Counted from the first letter of the stretch, positions 24,962 through 33,093 are shown. The stretch is DNA of 51,489 nucleotides from Albidovulum sp. (GCA_030837785.1 JAUQYA010000140.1:1-51489); one strand, 5' to 3'. Numbers and translations are program-made. Notes: generated by a model not told the origin, from the letters alone.

Positions 24962-25700
24962 GGCAGCACTTGTCACCGGCGCGTCGGACGGCATCGGCCA
25001 GGAGGTCGCGCGCCAGCTTGCCAGGGCCGGCTGGGACGTGGCGGTGCACTACAACCGCAACCGCGCGGGGGCGGACCTGACGGCGCGGGGCGTGGCCGAG
25101 GCCGGCGGACGCGCGGTGGTGCTCCAGGCCGACCTCTCCTCGCCCGAGGGCGCGATGCGGCTCGCGGCCGACTACGACGCCGCCTTCGCCCGGATGGACG
25201 CGCTGGTCAACAACGCCGGCATTGTCGACCGCACCGCCCGGGTCGAGGAGATGACGGCCGAGCGGTTGACCCGGATGTTCGCGGTGAACCTGACCGCGCC
25301 CTTCCTGCTGGCCGGCCATGCCGCGCGGCGGATGTCCAGCCGCCACGGCGGCGAGGGCGGTGTCATCGTCAACATCTCCTCGGTCGCGGCCCGGCTCGGC
25401 TCGGCCGGCCAGTATGTCGACTATGCCGCCTCCAAGGCCGGGCTCGACGCGCTGACCAGGGGCCTTGCCGACGAGGTCGCGGCCGAGGGCGTGCGGGTCG
25501 TCTCGGTCCGCCCCGGCATCGTCGACACCGCGATCCACGGCAAGGGCGGCGAGCCCGACCGGGCGAACCGGCTGGCCGACCGCATCCCGATGGGGCGCCC
25601 CGGCACGGTGCACGAGATCGCCCGCACGGTTCTCTGGCTCGTCTCCGAGGACGCCTCCTACATCACCGGCACGACGATCGACGTGTCCGGCGGCCGCTGA
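24954..25700 (+). CDS. Short-chain dehydrogenase/reductase (SDR)
   Basis: 248-residue NAD(P)-dependent oxidoreductase of the classical SDR type. TGASDGIG binds the cofactor, VNNAG and NISSV follow, and the active-site YxxxK is YAASK. The pattern resembles glucose dehydrogenase/FabG-like members, with the typical ending YITGTTIDVSGG. ATG 24954 overlaps the pepN stop (ATGCGTAG); an in-frame GTG at 24945 is less likely. Its substrate is unknown. No gene lies in the ~170 bases after it. Confidence 0.9.
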   Translation: MRRAALVTGASDGIGQEVARQLARAGWDVAVHYNRNRAGADLTARGVAEAGGRAVVLQADLSSPEGAMRLAADYDAAFARMDALVNNAGIVDRTARVEEMTAERLTRMFAVNLTAPFLLAGHAARRMSSRHGGEGGVIVNISSVAARLGSAGQYVDYAASKAGLDALTRGLADEVAAEGVRVVSVRPGIVDTAIHGKGGEPDRANRLADRIPMGRPGTVHEIARTVLWLVSEDASYITGTTIDVSGGR

Positions 25701-25874
25701 CCGTTCGAATCGAGCCGCCGCCGGCAACAGCGCGCAGCGGCGCCGCCAATCCGGCCCGCGCCCGCGCATCGTTTCGCCCGCGTCGCCAAAGCCCGCCCCG
25801 GCGCGCGGCGGATTTCCCAAGCCGACGAGAAAGGCTTAACCTTGATCCCGGGTGTATTCGGGGGCGTGCGTTCC

Positions 25875-26288
25875 ATGAGTGTGGAAGCGTTCGGCCGTCT
25901 GCGCCAGGCCCGCAGGCCTGGCACGTATGTCGCGCTTGGGCTCGCGATGACGGCCGTCTATCTAAGTCTGACGCTGGAACTGAGCCGGCTCGTGCCGGTG
26001 CTGGCGGTGATCTGGCTCGGTCTGGTGCTGGCGCGGCTGGTGCGCAATCCGGGCCGGGGCTTCCGCCTCGCCGCCGATCGCATCGACTGGTTCACCGAGA
26101 AGGGCCGCCAGAGCGCGCGTCTCGACGATGTCGAAAGCGTCGCGATCGGGCATGGCACTGATGGCCGGACGATCTGCGTCCTGCGCCTGGCCGATGGCCG
26201 CACCGCGGCGCTTTCCGATGTCGAACGGCTGGATCAGGGCGTCCTGATGCGGGAATTCGGCCGGCGCGGCATCCGCATCACCGCCTGA
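25875..26288 (+). CDS. Small membrane protein of unknown function
   Basis: About 137 residues. I do not recognise the family. After a short basic N-terminus come two close hydrophobic segments (GTYVALGLAMTAVYLSLTLEL and LVPVLAVIWLGLVLARLV). The remaining ~80 residues resemble a small beta-rich, PH-like domain: GFRLAADRIDWFTEKGRQSARLDDVESVAIGHG and a following VLRLADGRTAAL. This layout is common in bacterial membrane proteins of the bPH type. ATG 25875 is used. TTG 25842, eleven codons earlier, has a better-placed AAGG and could be the real start. It converges on the lipoprotein gene 12 bases downstream. Confidence 0.65.
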   Translation: MSVEAFGRLRQARRPGTYVALGLAMTAVYLSLTLELSRLVPVLAVIWLGLVLARLVRNPGRGFRLAADRIDWFTEKGRQSARLDDVESVAIGHGTDGRTICVLRLADGRTAALSDVERLDQGVLMREFGRRGIRITA

Positions 26289-26300
26289 ACGGCCCGGGCC

Positions 26301-26909
26301 TCAGCCCCTGCAATAGATCTGCCCGCGCGTCCACTGGGCGATGTCCTGGCGCTTGGCGCCGACCCGCATCGGGGCCCAGTCGCGGGCGATTCCGCGCCAG
26401 CCGCCGGTGCCGTCGGTCACGATCGCGCCGTCGCGGCCCACCTGCACCGCCGCGATCTTCACCGCGCAGGCAAGGTTCGCGCTGCCATCGGTCAGGCCCT
26501 TGCCCTGGGGCAGGTCGCAGCCATAGGTGCGTGCCGTTCCCGGGGCGATCTGCATCAGCCCGATCCACTGGCCGCCGCCGCCCTTCGCCCTCGGGTTCCA
26601 GGTGCTTTCATGCTTGGCCAGCGCCGACAGAAGCCCCGCCCAGAACGCCCGCCGCTCGGGCATCGAGGCCGCTTCGTATTTCGGGCAGAACTCCTCCACG
26701 TCGGCGGGCACGGTCGAGGCGAGCACCGCGCCTTCCGCCCTGAGCGCGGCGAGCGTCGCCGCCGTCCACTGGTCGGCCTCGGGCCGGTGGTCCCAGCGCA
26801 TCACCGGAAGGAAGGCGGCCTGACCCACCTCGGGCTGCGTTGCCTCGACACAGGCAGAGGGCAGCAACAAGAACAACAGCGCGGCGAAACGGAAGCGCGT
26901 GGACGGCAT
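26301..26909 (-). CDS. Lysozyme-like transglycosylase SLT domain lipoprotein
   Basis: 202-residue exported protein. The N-terminus (RFRFAALLFLLLPSAC) is a hydrophobic signal ending in Cys, compatible with a lipoprotein, although Pro at -3 is atypical. The mature part carries the SLT fold: catalytic Glu in LAKHESTWNPRAKG, followed by QWIGLMQIAPGTARTYGCD. It would cut peptidoglycan glycan strands in the periplasm. ATG 26909 has AAGG eight bases upstream; ATG 26915 is the alternative. It is a single gene between convergent and divergent neighbours. Confidence 0.8.
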   Translation of the reverse strand: MPSTRFRFAALLFLLLPSACVEATQPEVGQAAFLPVMRWDHRPEADQWTAATLAALRAEGAVLASTVPADVEEFCPKYEAASMPERRAFWAGLLSALAKHESTWNPRAKGGGGQWIGLMQIAPGTARTYGCDLPQGKGLTDGSANLACAVKIAAVQVGRDGAIVTDGTGGWRGIARDWAPMRVGAKRQDIAQWTRGQIYCRG

Positions 26910-27124
26910 CGGCATGGCCTTGAGTGACACCGGCGCCCCATGCCGGTCGCGCGACCCTCGGGCAAATCTCCGGCTCAGGCAACCTCGGGATGGCGGCATC
27001 GGCGGAAGCCCGCCGCGCCGGCAGCCGCGATTGCGCGTGAATTTGCCCGCACCAGGGCCGCCCGCCGGCTTGTCTCGTCCCCGTCCCTCCCTTAGAAAGC
27101 GGGCCGGACACGGAAGGACGCCCC

Positions 27125-28642
27125 ATGCTCGACCTCGCCTTTGAAACCCCGAAACCCAAGGTGATCGCCGGCGCGACCTCGGACTGGGAGCTTGTGATCG
27201 GGCTCGAGGTGCACGCGCAGGTGGCCTCGAAGGCCAAGCTCTTTTCCGGCGCCTCGACCGAATTCGGGGCGGAACCCAATTCCAATGTCTCCTTCGTGGA
27301 CGCCGCGATGCCGGGGATGCTGCCGGTGATCAACGAATTCTGCGTCGAGCAGGCGGTCAGGACGGGGCTCGGGCTCAAGGCGGCGATCAACCTGCGGTCC
27401 GCCTTCGACCGCAAGAACTATTTCTACCCCGACCTGCCGCAGGGCTACCAGATTTCGCAGCTCTATCACCCGATCGTCGGCGAGGGCGAAGTCATCGTCG
27501 ACATGGGGCCGGGGGTCGCGCGGCGCGTCCGGATCGAACGCATCCATCTGGAACAGGACGCCGGCAAGTCGATCCACGACCTCGACCCCACCATGTCCTT
27601 CGTCGACCTCAACCGCACCGGCGTCGCGCTGATGGAGATCGTCTCGCGCCCCGACATCCGCGGCCCCGAGGAAGCGGCGGCCTATGTGGCGAAGCTCCGC
27701 CAGATCATGCGCTATCTCGGCACCTGCGACGGCAACATGCAGAACGGCAACCTGCGCGCCGACGTCAACGTCAGCGTCTGCCGGCCGGGCGAGTACGAGA
27801 AATACCAGGCGACCGGCGATCATTCCGTGCTGGGCACCCGCTGCGAGATCAAGAACATGAACTCGCTGCGCTTCATCCAGGCTGCCATCGAATATGAGGC
27901 GCGCCGCCAGATCGCCATCGTCGAGGACGGCGGCAAGGTCCAGCAGGAAACCCGCCTCTACGACCCCGACAAGGGCGAAACCCGGTCGATGCGGTCGAAG
28001 GAAGAGGCGCACGACTACCGCTATTTCCCCTGCCCCGACCTGCTGCCGCTGGAGATCGCGCAGGAATGGGTGGACGGGATCGCCGCCGCCATGCCCGAGC
28101 TTCCCGATGCCAAGAAGGCGCGCTTCGTCACCGGCTACGGCATGACCGACTACGACGCCGGCGTGCTGACCGCCGAGGTCGAGAACGCCGCCTTCTTCGA
28201 GGAGGTGGCGCGGGGCCGCGAAGGCAAGCAGGCGGCGAACTGGGTGATCAACGAACTGTTCGGGCGGCTCAACAAGGAAGGGCTCGGCATTTCCGAAAGC
28301 CCGGTCTCGGCCGGCCAGCTCGGCGGCGTGCTCGACCTCATCGCCTCGGGCGAGATTTCCGGCAAGATGGCCAAGGACCTGTTCGAGCTTCTCTGGACGA
28401 CCGAGCAGGGCGCCACCCCGGCCGATGTCGCGGCGAGCCACGGGATGAAGCAGGTCACCGATACCGGCGCCATCGAGGCGGCGCTGGACGACCTGATCGC
28501 CGCCAACCCCGAACAGGTGGAAAAGGCCAAGGTAAACGCGAAACTCGCCGGCTGGTTCACCGGCCAGGTGCTGAAGGCCACCGGCGGCAAGGCCAACCCC
28601 GCCGCGGTCAGCGACCTCGTGGCGCGCAAGCTCGGGCTCTGA
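27125..28642 (+). CDS. gatB: Aspartyl/glutamyl-tRNA(Asn/Gln) amidotransferase subunit B
   Basis: 505-residue subunit of the GatCAB enzyme, which turns misacylated Glu-tRNA(Gln) or Asp-tRNA(Asn) into the correct aminoacyl-tRNA. WELVIGLEVHAQVASKAKLFSGAS, FDRKNYFYPDLPQGYQISQLYHPI, DLNRTGVALMEIVSRPD and DYRYFPCPDLLPL are invariant GatB landmarks. The C-terminal YqeY-like tRNA-binding domain is present, ending DLVARKLGL. ATG 27125 has an AAGGA ribosome site. gatA and gatC are not in the window, so the subunits are encoded apart. Confidence 0.97.
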   Translation: MLDLAFETPKPKVIAGATSDWELVIGLEVHAQVASKAKLFSGASTEFGAEPNSNVSFVDAAMPGMLPVINEFCVEQAVRTGLGLKAAINLRSAFDRKNYFYPDLPQGYQISQLYHPIVGEGEVIVDMGPGVARRVRIERIHLEQDAGKSIHDLDPTMSFVDLNRTGVALMEIVSRPDIRGPEEAAAYVAKLRQIMRYLGTCDGNMQNGNLRADVNVSVCRPGEYEKYQATGDHSVLGTRCEIKNMNSLRFIQAAIEYEARRQIAIVEDGGKVQQETRLYDPDKGETRSMRSKEEAHDYRYFPCPDLLPLEIAQEWVDGIAAAMPELPDAKKARFVTGYGMTDYDAGVLTAEVENAAFFEEVARGREGKQAANWVINELFGRLNKEGLGISESPVSAGQLGGVLDLIASGEISGKMAKDLFELLWTTEQGATPADVAASHGMKQVTDTGAIEAALDDLIAANPEQVEKAKVNAKLAGWFTGQVLKATGGKANPAAVSDLVARKLGL

Positions 28643-28759
28643 CTCGCCGCGCAGGCTTGCGCGAAGCCCACACTGCGGGCCTTCCCGATGGCGCGCCCTT
28701 GCCCGGCGGGGGCGCATCCGCTATGGGGCGCGGGTCCAGCCCTGCCAGACGAGGCTTCG

Positions 28760-29122
28760 ATGCAGACGCACGAATACAAGGTGGTTCCCGCGCCAAGCCA
28801 CGGCGAAAAGGCCCGCGGGCTGAAGACGCCGGCAGACCGGTTTGCCAACGCGCTCGGCCTTCTGGTGAACGACCTCGCCCGCGACGGCTGGGAATATCTC
28901 CGCGCCGACACGCTGCCGTCGGAGGAGCGCACGGGCTTTACCAAGCGCACGACCGTCTATCATTCGGTGCTGGTGTTCCGCCGGCCGCTCGCGGCGCCCG
29001 CCCCCGCCGAGCTGCCGCGAAAGCTCCTGTCAACCGCTGCCCCCGCGGGGAAGGCACCGGCGATCACGGTCTCCGGCGACAGCGACGCGCCCAGGGTCGG
29101 GGCTGCCGAGCCGCACGCCTGA
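28760..29122 (+). CDS. DUF4177 domain protein
   Basis: 120-residue small protein. The N-terminal half fits DUF4177: THEYKVVPAP at the start, then ALGLLVNDLARDGWEYLRADTLPSEERTGF and VLVFRR. The last ~40 residues are low-complexity Ala/Pro. GAGG lies five bases before ATG 28760. Function unknown. It follows gatB by ~117 bases and converges on the bolA-type gene. Confidence 0.75.
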   Translation: MQTHEYKVVPAPSHGEKARGLKTPADRFANALGLLVNDLARDGWEYLRADTLPSEERTGFTKRTTVYHSVLVFRRPLAAPAPAELPRKLLSTAAPAGKAPAITVSGDSDAPRVGAAEPHA

Positions 29123-29142
29123 AGCCCGCGCGGCCCGACCCG

Positions 29143-29159
29143 CCGATCCGGCCGATCGG
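29143..29159. terminator. Stem-loop between convergent DUF4177 and BolA genes
   Basis: CCGATC and GATCGG pair around CGGCC immediately after the BolA-type stop codon. It lacks a T-run. It may serve both convergent genes. Confidence 0.4.
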
Positions 29160-29417
29160 TCAGCCCGCGACGTCCAGCGCCAGCGCGTGGACCCGCGCCA
29201 CCAGTTCGGGCCCGAGCGCGGCATGAACGGCACGGTGCCGTTCGACACGCCCCATCCCCGCGAAGGCGGGCGCGCGGATCGTCACCCGGAAATGGCTTTC
29301 GCCCGACCCGTCGTCGCCCGCGTGCCCCTTGTGCAGGTGGCTTTCGTTCACCACCTCCAGCCGGTCGGGCGCAAAGGCCGCCTCGAGCCGTGCGCGGATT
29401 TCCTCGGCCGTCCTCAT
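29160..29417 (-). CDS. BolA family protein
   Basis: 85-residue member of the BolA/IbaG fold. RARLEAAFAPDRLEVVNESHLHKGHAG and SHFRVTIRAPAFAGMGRVERHRAVHAAL hold the expected histidine (iron-sulfur co-ligand) and HR...L motifs. BolA proteins partner monothiol glutaredoxins in iron-sulfur handling. It is divergent to the J-domain gene, with 98 bases between their starts. Confidence 0.92.
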   Translation of the reverse strand: MRTAEEIRARLEAAFAPDRLEVVNESHLHKGHAGDDGSGESHFRVTIRAPAFAGMGRVERHRAVHAALGPELVARVHALALDVAG

Positions 29418-29472
29418 TTTTTCACCTCCGCCCCTTCAAAGCGCCCGAAAAAGCCCTAAACTCTGGCCCCCG

Positions 29473-29496
29473 ACTCGAAGAACCACTCGAAGAACA
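29473..29496 (+). repeat. 12-bp direct repeat in the bolA / J-domain divergent promoter region
   Basis: ACTCGAAGAACC is followed at once by ACTCGAAGAACA, 20 bases before the J-domain gene start. It could be a regulator site or a chance duplication. Confidence 0.4.
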
Positions 29497-29515
29497 ACCA
29501 CGCCCGGGCGACAGC

Positions 29516-30142
29516 ATGAGTAGATCCGACCCCTTTGGTTTCGACATTTCCGCCGCCTCGGACAAGAGGAAAAGGGCGAAGGGCAAGCGCGGCATGTCGG
29601 GGGCGTTCGAAACCTCCACCCGCGGCTGCGACCACGCCGGCTGCGACCAGGCCGGCCAGTATCGCGCCCCGAAGTCGCCCGACCATCTCGACGAATATTT
29701 CTGGTTCTGCCGTGACCATGTGCGCGAATACAACCTGAAGTGGAACTTCTTCCACGGCCAGACCGACGAGGATTTCCAGCGCTTCCTCGACAAGGACCGG
29801 GTCTGGGGGCGCGAGACCAAGCCCTTCGGCCGGAAGGGCCAGGAAGACCGCGCATGGGCCCGGCTCGGGATCGAGGACCCGATGGAACTGCTCGGCGGCA
29901 ATGCGACCCAGAACCCCGGCCGCACCGCCGGGCGCAAGCTGCCACCGACCGAACGCCGCGCGCTCGACATCCTGGAGGCGAAGGATCACTGGACCAAGGT
30001 CGAAATCCGCCGGCAATACAAGAGTCTGGTGAAGGATCTTCACCCTGACATGAACGGCGGCGACCGGTCCGACGAGGACCGCCTGCAGGAGGTCGTCTGG
30101 GCCTGGGATCAGATCAAGGACAGCCGCAACTTCTCCGACTGA
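29516..30142 (+). CDS. J-domain protein with N-terminal Cys/His motif
   Basis: 208-residue DnaJ-related protein whose J domain is at the C-terminus (about 150-205) with HPD at 176-178, so it should stimulate a DnaK-type ATPase. The N-terminal part has Cys38, Cys43, Cys65 and His68 (RGCDHAGC ... WFCRDH), which could bind zinc. The G/F and standard DnaJ zinc domains are absent. ATG 29516 starts MSRSDPFGFDIS. In related genomes, as I recall, this gene sits beside bolA and cobS/cobT. Here a cytochrome peroxidase gene separates it from cobS. Confidence 0.85.
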   Translation: MSRSDPFGFDISAASDKRKRAKGKRGMSGAFETSTRGCDHAGCDQAGQYRAPKSPDHLDEYFWFCRDHVREYNLKWNFFHGQTDEDFQRFLDKDRVWGRETKPFGRKGQEDRAWARLGIEDPMELLGGNATQNPGRTAGRKLPPTERRALDILEAKDHWTKVEIRRQYKSLVKDLHPDMNGGDRSDEDRLQEVVWAWDQIKDSRNFSD

Positions 30143-30170
30143 CCGGGCTTGCGGCCGGTGCCGCTCTGCG

Positions 30171-30203
30171 CCCCGGCCATCCGGTCCGGAAGGAAGGCCG
30201 GGG
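30171..30203. terminator. Stem-loop between convergent J-domain and cytochrome peroxidase genes
   Basis: CCCCGGCC (30171-30178) pairs with GGCCGGGG (30196-30203); the loop holds a further TCCGG/CCGGA inner pairing. It lies between two gene ends and could act in both directions. Confidence 0.5.
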
Positions 30204-30223
30204 ATCGCCCCCGGGCCGCGCCG

Positions 30224-31492
30224 CTATTCGTCGTCGAGCGTCCTGAGGAAGGCCACGAGGTCGGCCTCCTCCGCCGCGGTCAGCTTGAGGTCACCAAGCT
30301 CGTCCTTGTTCATCGTGGCCTCGATCTCGGGCGCGGGCCAGCATTTCTGCGCCAGCGCCTCGGCCTCCGAGGCCAGCGGATCGGCACAGCGCGGCAGTAC
30401 GTCGCGGGTGTTGTAGAAGCGCACGACCCCCTCGACCGTCTTGAAGTAACCGTTGTGCATGTAGGCCTTTGGCTCGTCCGGGGAGACCCGCTTGTCGAGG
30501 TTGCGCAAGGTCGGCACCTGCTGCGCCCCCATCACGCCGTCGGCAAGGGCGGCGTAGACCGGATCGGCCCTGAGATAGCCGCCAAGGCCGGGATCGACAT
30601 AGTCCGCGCCTTGCGGATTGTCGCGGTTGCGCGGCACGCCGAGATTGTCGAAGGTCCAGTCGGTGAAGATCGCATGCGGCGACCGCCCGGTGGGCGCGAG
30701 AACGTGGCAGGCGGCGCAGTTTCCCTTGTCTTCCGCCTTGAACACCTCAAGGCCCCGCAGTTCCTGCTCGCTGAGCGTGCCGGTGCCGGCAACCCAGGCG
30801 TCGAAGCGCGACGAGAAGGGGTTCACTTCCGCCGATGTCTCGAACGCCGCGAGCGAGAGCGCGATCTTGTCGAAGGCGTCGTTGATCCTGGCGTCGAGGT
30901 CGGGATCCTCGACGGTGATCTTCGCGTCCGGGTTGCCGCACTGCTCGGTGATCGCGGCGGGAATGTCGACGGCGACATCCTTGCCCCAGACATCGGCGAG
31001 CCTGACGGCGTATTGCGCCGGATCGGCCGGATCGAGCACCTTCGCCACCACGCAGGCGGCATGGGGAAGGCCCATTTCCATCGGGTTGAGGAACGGCCCC
31101 TGCGCCTGGTCGGCCGTTGGCGTGCCAAGCTTCGAGCCGGTCGCACGGCCGTCGAGGAAGGCACCGCCGACAATCGTCACGTCACCCTCGTCGAGGATAT
31201 GGTGCAGCACCGGCGAGAAGGCGGCATAGGCCGCCGACGGCGGCTTGCGGTTGCCGAACCGCCCCTCGACCGAGCCCTCGACGACGCCGCCCGCCGCGTT
31301 GAACTCGGCGAAGGGGCTGGTGAAGCCGGCATCCGGATCGTGGCAGGAGGCGCAGGCCTGGTTGCCGTTCGCCGACAGGTTGGTGTCGAAGAAGATCGAC
31401 TTGCCCAGTGTCTCCACCGGCGACAGGTCGGCGGCCAGCGCCGGCACGGCCAGGGCCGACAGCAGGCCCAGGGCGCTGACAATACGGTGCAT
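30224..31492 (-). CDS. Diheme cytochrome c peroxidase (CCP/MauG family)
   Basis: 422-residue periplasmic protein that would reduce hydrogen peroxide using electrons from cytochrome c. A signal peptide (MHRIVSALGLLSALAVPALA) precedes two heme sites: CASCH at 47-51 and CAACH at 259-263. The family segments FDTNLSANGNQACASCHDP, FLDGRATG, PFLNPMEM, KAYMHNGYFKTVEGVVRFYN are present. ATG 31492 opens the gene; the gap upstream has two copies of an AACTTTRGTT box that may control it. It sits alone between the J-domain gene and cobS, splitting a neighbourhood I would expect to be contiguous. Confidence 0.92.
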   Translation of the reverse strand: MHRIVSALGLLSALAVPALAADLSPVETLGKSIFFDTNLSANGNQACASCHDPDAGFTSPFAEFNAAGGVVEGSVEGRFGNRKPPSAAYAAFSPVLHHILDEGDVTIVGGAFLDGRATGSKLGTPTADQAQGPFLNPMEMGLPHAACVVAKVLDPADPAQYAVRLADVWGKDVAVDIPAAITEQCGNPDAKITVEDPDLDARINDAFDKIALSLAAFETSAEVNPFSSRFDAWVAGTGTLSEQELRGLEVFKAEDKGNCAACHVLAPTGRSPHAIFTDWTFDNLGVPRNRDNPQGADYVDPGLGGYLRADPVYAALADGVMGAQQVPTLRNLDKRVSPDEPKAYMHNGYFKTVEGVVRFYNTRDVLPRCADPLASEAEALAQKCWPAPEIEATMNKDELGDLKLTAAEEADLVAFLRTLDDE

Positions 31493-31598
31493 TGAGGCTC
31501 CCCTTTTTCCAGTCGTTGCGCAGGGCCGATGGGCAAACCGCCGAAGCCGGCCGCGCGCACCCGGAGTCGCAGCCTCGCCCCACGATCGAAGGGGTACT

Positions 31599-31639
31599 CA
31601 ACTTTGGTTGCAGAGTCACCAAACAAACTTTAGTTGCAG
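31599..31639 (-). promoter_or_regulatory. Two AACTTTRGTTGCAG boxes upstream of the peroxidase gene
   Basis: AACTTTGGTTGCAG (31600-31613) and AACTTTAGTTGCAG (31626-31639) are direct repeats spaced 26 bases start to start. Each contains a short inverted repeat (AAC...GTT; the first extends to CAAC TTTG GTTG). They lie ~110-150 bases ahead of the peroxidase ATG. No FNR-type (TTGAT-N4-ATCAA) site is seen. Confidence 0.45.
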
Positions 31640-31955
31640 GGATTTCAGGTCGGCGGCAGAACAATCATCACAAGCCCCAACAAATTGTTTTCACGCCAGA
31701 AAATAGCATCCCCGAAGGAAGGAAGGCAAGACCCGCCCGGTGACGCACCGGGCCGGGCAGACGCGCCGCCGGAACCGGCCCGGCCCAACATCCGCCGCCC
31801 GGCGGACGGCACGCCGCCGTCCGCGCCGCGTCGGACGCGGGCGGGCCCCGTCGACCCGCCCCCTGCGGAACCGTGCCAAGCGCCTCCGCGAGGCCGGGGA
31901 AATCGCCCGCTCCCCTTGCACCCTTCGCCAATCTCCTTCATCTAGACGCCTGTGA

Positions 31956-31976
31956 CGTCCGGTAGGGTTCCGGACG
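31956..31976 (+). promoter_or_regulatory. Hairpin in the cobS leader
   Basis: CGTCCGG and CCGGACG pair around TAGGGTT, ending ten bases before the cobS ATG, so it covers the place where a ribosome would load. It might limit cobS translation. No cobalamin-riboswitch core is visible nearby. Confidence 0.4.
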
Positions 31977-31986
31977 CGGCTAGGCG

Positions 31987-32973
31987 ATGGCGGACCCAAT
32001 GCTCGATCTGAACGCGAAACCGACCGAAGAGATCTCCGTGCGCGAGGTCTTCGGCATCGACACCGAGATGAAGGTGAAGGGCTTCGCGGAGGCGACCGAC
32101 CGGGTGCCGGCGATCGACCCGACCTACAAGTTCGACCCCGACACCACGCTCGCGATCCTCGCGGGCTTCGCCTACAACCGCCGGGTGATGATCCAGGGCT
32201 ATCATGGCACCGGAAAATCCACGCATATCGAACAGGTCGCCGCGCATCTCAACTGGCCCTGCGTGCGCGTCAACCTCGACAGCCACATCAGCCGCATCGA
32301 CCTGATCGGCAAGGACGCGATCAAGCTCCGCGACGGCAAGCAGGTGACCGAGTTCCACGAGGGCATCCTGCCCTGGGCGCTTCGGAACCCCGTCGCCATC
32401 GTCTTCGACGAATACGATGCCGGCCGCGCCGACGTGATGTTCGTGATCCAGCGCGTCCTTGAACATGACGGCAAGCTGACGCTTCTCGACCAGAACGAGA
32501 TCATCACGCCGAACCCGTCGTTCCGGCTTTTCGCCACGTCGAACACGGTGGGCCTTGGCGACACGACCGGGCTCTACCACGGCGTCCAGCAGATCAACCA
32601 GGCGCAGATGGACCGCTGGAGCCTGGTGGCGACGCTCAACTACCTCAGCCACGACGCCGAAACCGCGATCGTGCTGGCCAAGAATCCGCATTACAACACC
32701 GAGAAGGGCCGCAAGACCATCGGCCAGATGGTGACGGTCGCGGACCTCACGCGCACCGCCTTCATGAACGGCGATCTTTCCACCGTCATGTCGCCCCGGA
32801 CCGTCATCAACTGGGCCCAGAACGCCGAGATCTTCCGCAACGTCGGCTATGCCTTCCGGCTCACCTTCCTCAACAAGTGCGACGAACTGGAGCGGCAGAC
32901 GGTCGCCGAGTTCTACCAGCGCTGCTTCGACGAGGAGTTGCCGGAAAGCGCGGCGAGCCAGAGCATCAGGTGA
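31987..32973 (+). CDS. cobS: Cobaltochelatase subunit CobS (AAA+ ATPase)
   Basis: 328-residue ATPase of the aerobic cobalamin pathway. With CobT it powers CobN to insert cobalt into hydrogenobyrinic acid a,c-diamide. Walker A is GYHGTGKST at 71-79 and Walker B ends AIVFDE (137-142). ISVREVFGID near the start and the SNTVGLGDTTGLYHGVQQINQAQMDRW sensor region are typical. ATG 31987 is used; ATG 31999 (MLDLNAKPT) is possible. cobT would normally follow at once; here hicB/hicA and a cobT fragment intervene. Confidence 0.95.
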   Translation: MADPMLDLNAKPTEEISVREVFGIDTEMKVKGFAEATDRVPAIDPTYKFDPDTTLAILAGFAYNRRVMIQGYHGTGKSTHIEQVAAHLNWPCVRVNLDSHISRIDLIGKDAIKLRDGKQVTEFHEGILPWALRNPVAIVFDEYDAGRADVMFVIQRVLEHDGKLTLLDQNEIITPNPSFRLFATSNTVGLGDTTGLYHGVQQINQAQMDRWSLVATLNYLSHDAETAIVLAKNPHYNTEKGRKTIGQMVTVADLTRTAFMNGDLSTVMSPRTVINWAQNAEIFRNVGYAFRLTFLNKCDELERQTVAEFYQRCFDEELPESAASQSIR

Positions 32974-33022
32974 TGGCCCTTAGTGGTCGGAGCTTTCCGA
33001 TGATCGATCTGACGGCAAAGCA

Positions 33023-33085
33023 ATGACCCGCTCCTCCGACAACCCCGCCGACCCATTGATGACCCCATGCGCAACCGCGGCCTGA
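33023..33085 (+). pseudogene. Duplicate fragment of the cobT 5' end
   Basis: The first 11 codons read MTRSSDNPADP, against MTQRSDNPADP in cobT (33752). At DNA level ATGACCC and an 18-base block CTCCGACAACCCCGCCGA are identical. Similarity then ends and the frame stops at 33083-33085 after 20 codons. It starts 49 bases after cobS, where cobT should begin. This is best read as the original cobT start left behind when the hicAB segment entered. Confidence 0.75.
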
Positions 33086-33093
33086 CCGTCTCT

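Larger units (their letters stand above)
31493..31986. other. Gene-free interval between cytochrome peroxidase and cobS
   Basis: 494 bases without a convincing gene. The left half (to ~31730) is AT-richer and holds paired boxes and an AACAA-A-TTGTT dyad (31679-31689), presumably the peroxidase promoter. The right half (31740-31930) is very GC-rich, with Arg/Pro/Gly-rich translations in all frames, and includes a hairpin (31802-31824: GCGGACGGC, loop ACGCC, GCCGTCCGC). The last 35 bases are the cobS leader. Confidence 0.7.

Noticed and set aside
21806..24994. A ~1060-codon minus-strand open frame opposite the second SRPBCC gene and pepN
   Set aside because: It mirrors the codons of pepN, has no recognisable domain and is rich in Arg, Gly and Ala. 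pepN is certain from its zinc motifs.
30150..31500. FNR/CRP-type TTGAT-N4-ATCAA or Irr-type sites controlling the cytochrome peroxidase
   Set aside because: No match by eye. The AACTTTRGTT boxes are reported instead without naming a regulator.
31645..31945. Small open frames of 80-105 codons in the peroxidase-cobS interval, both strands
   Set aside because: Arg/Pro/Gly-rich translations with no family resemblance, overlapping each other in several frames, and no convincing ribosome sites.
31700..31986. Cobalamin riboswitch ahead of cobS
   Set aside because: Searched by eye for the conserved core (GCCACTG and similar) and did not find it; only a simple hairpin is visible.
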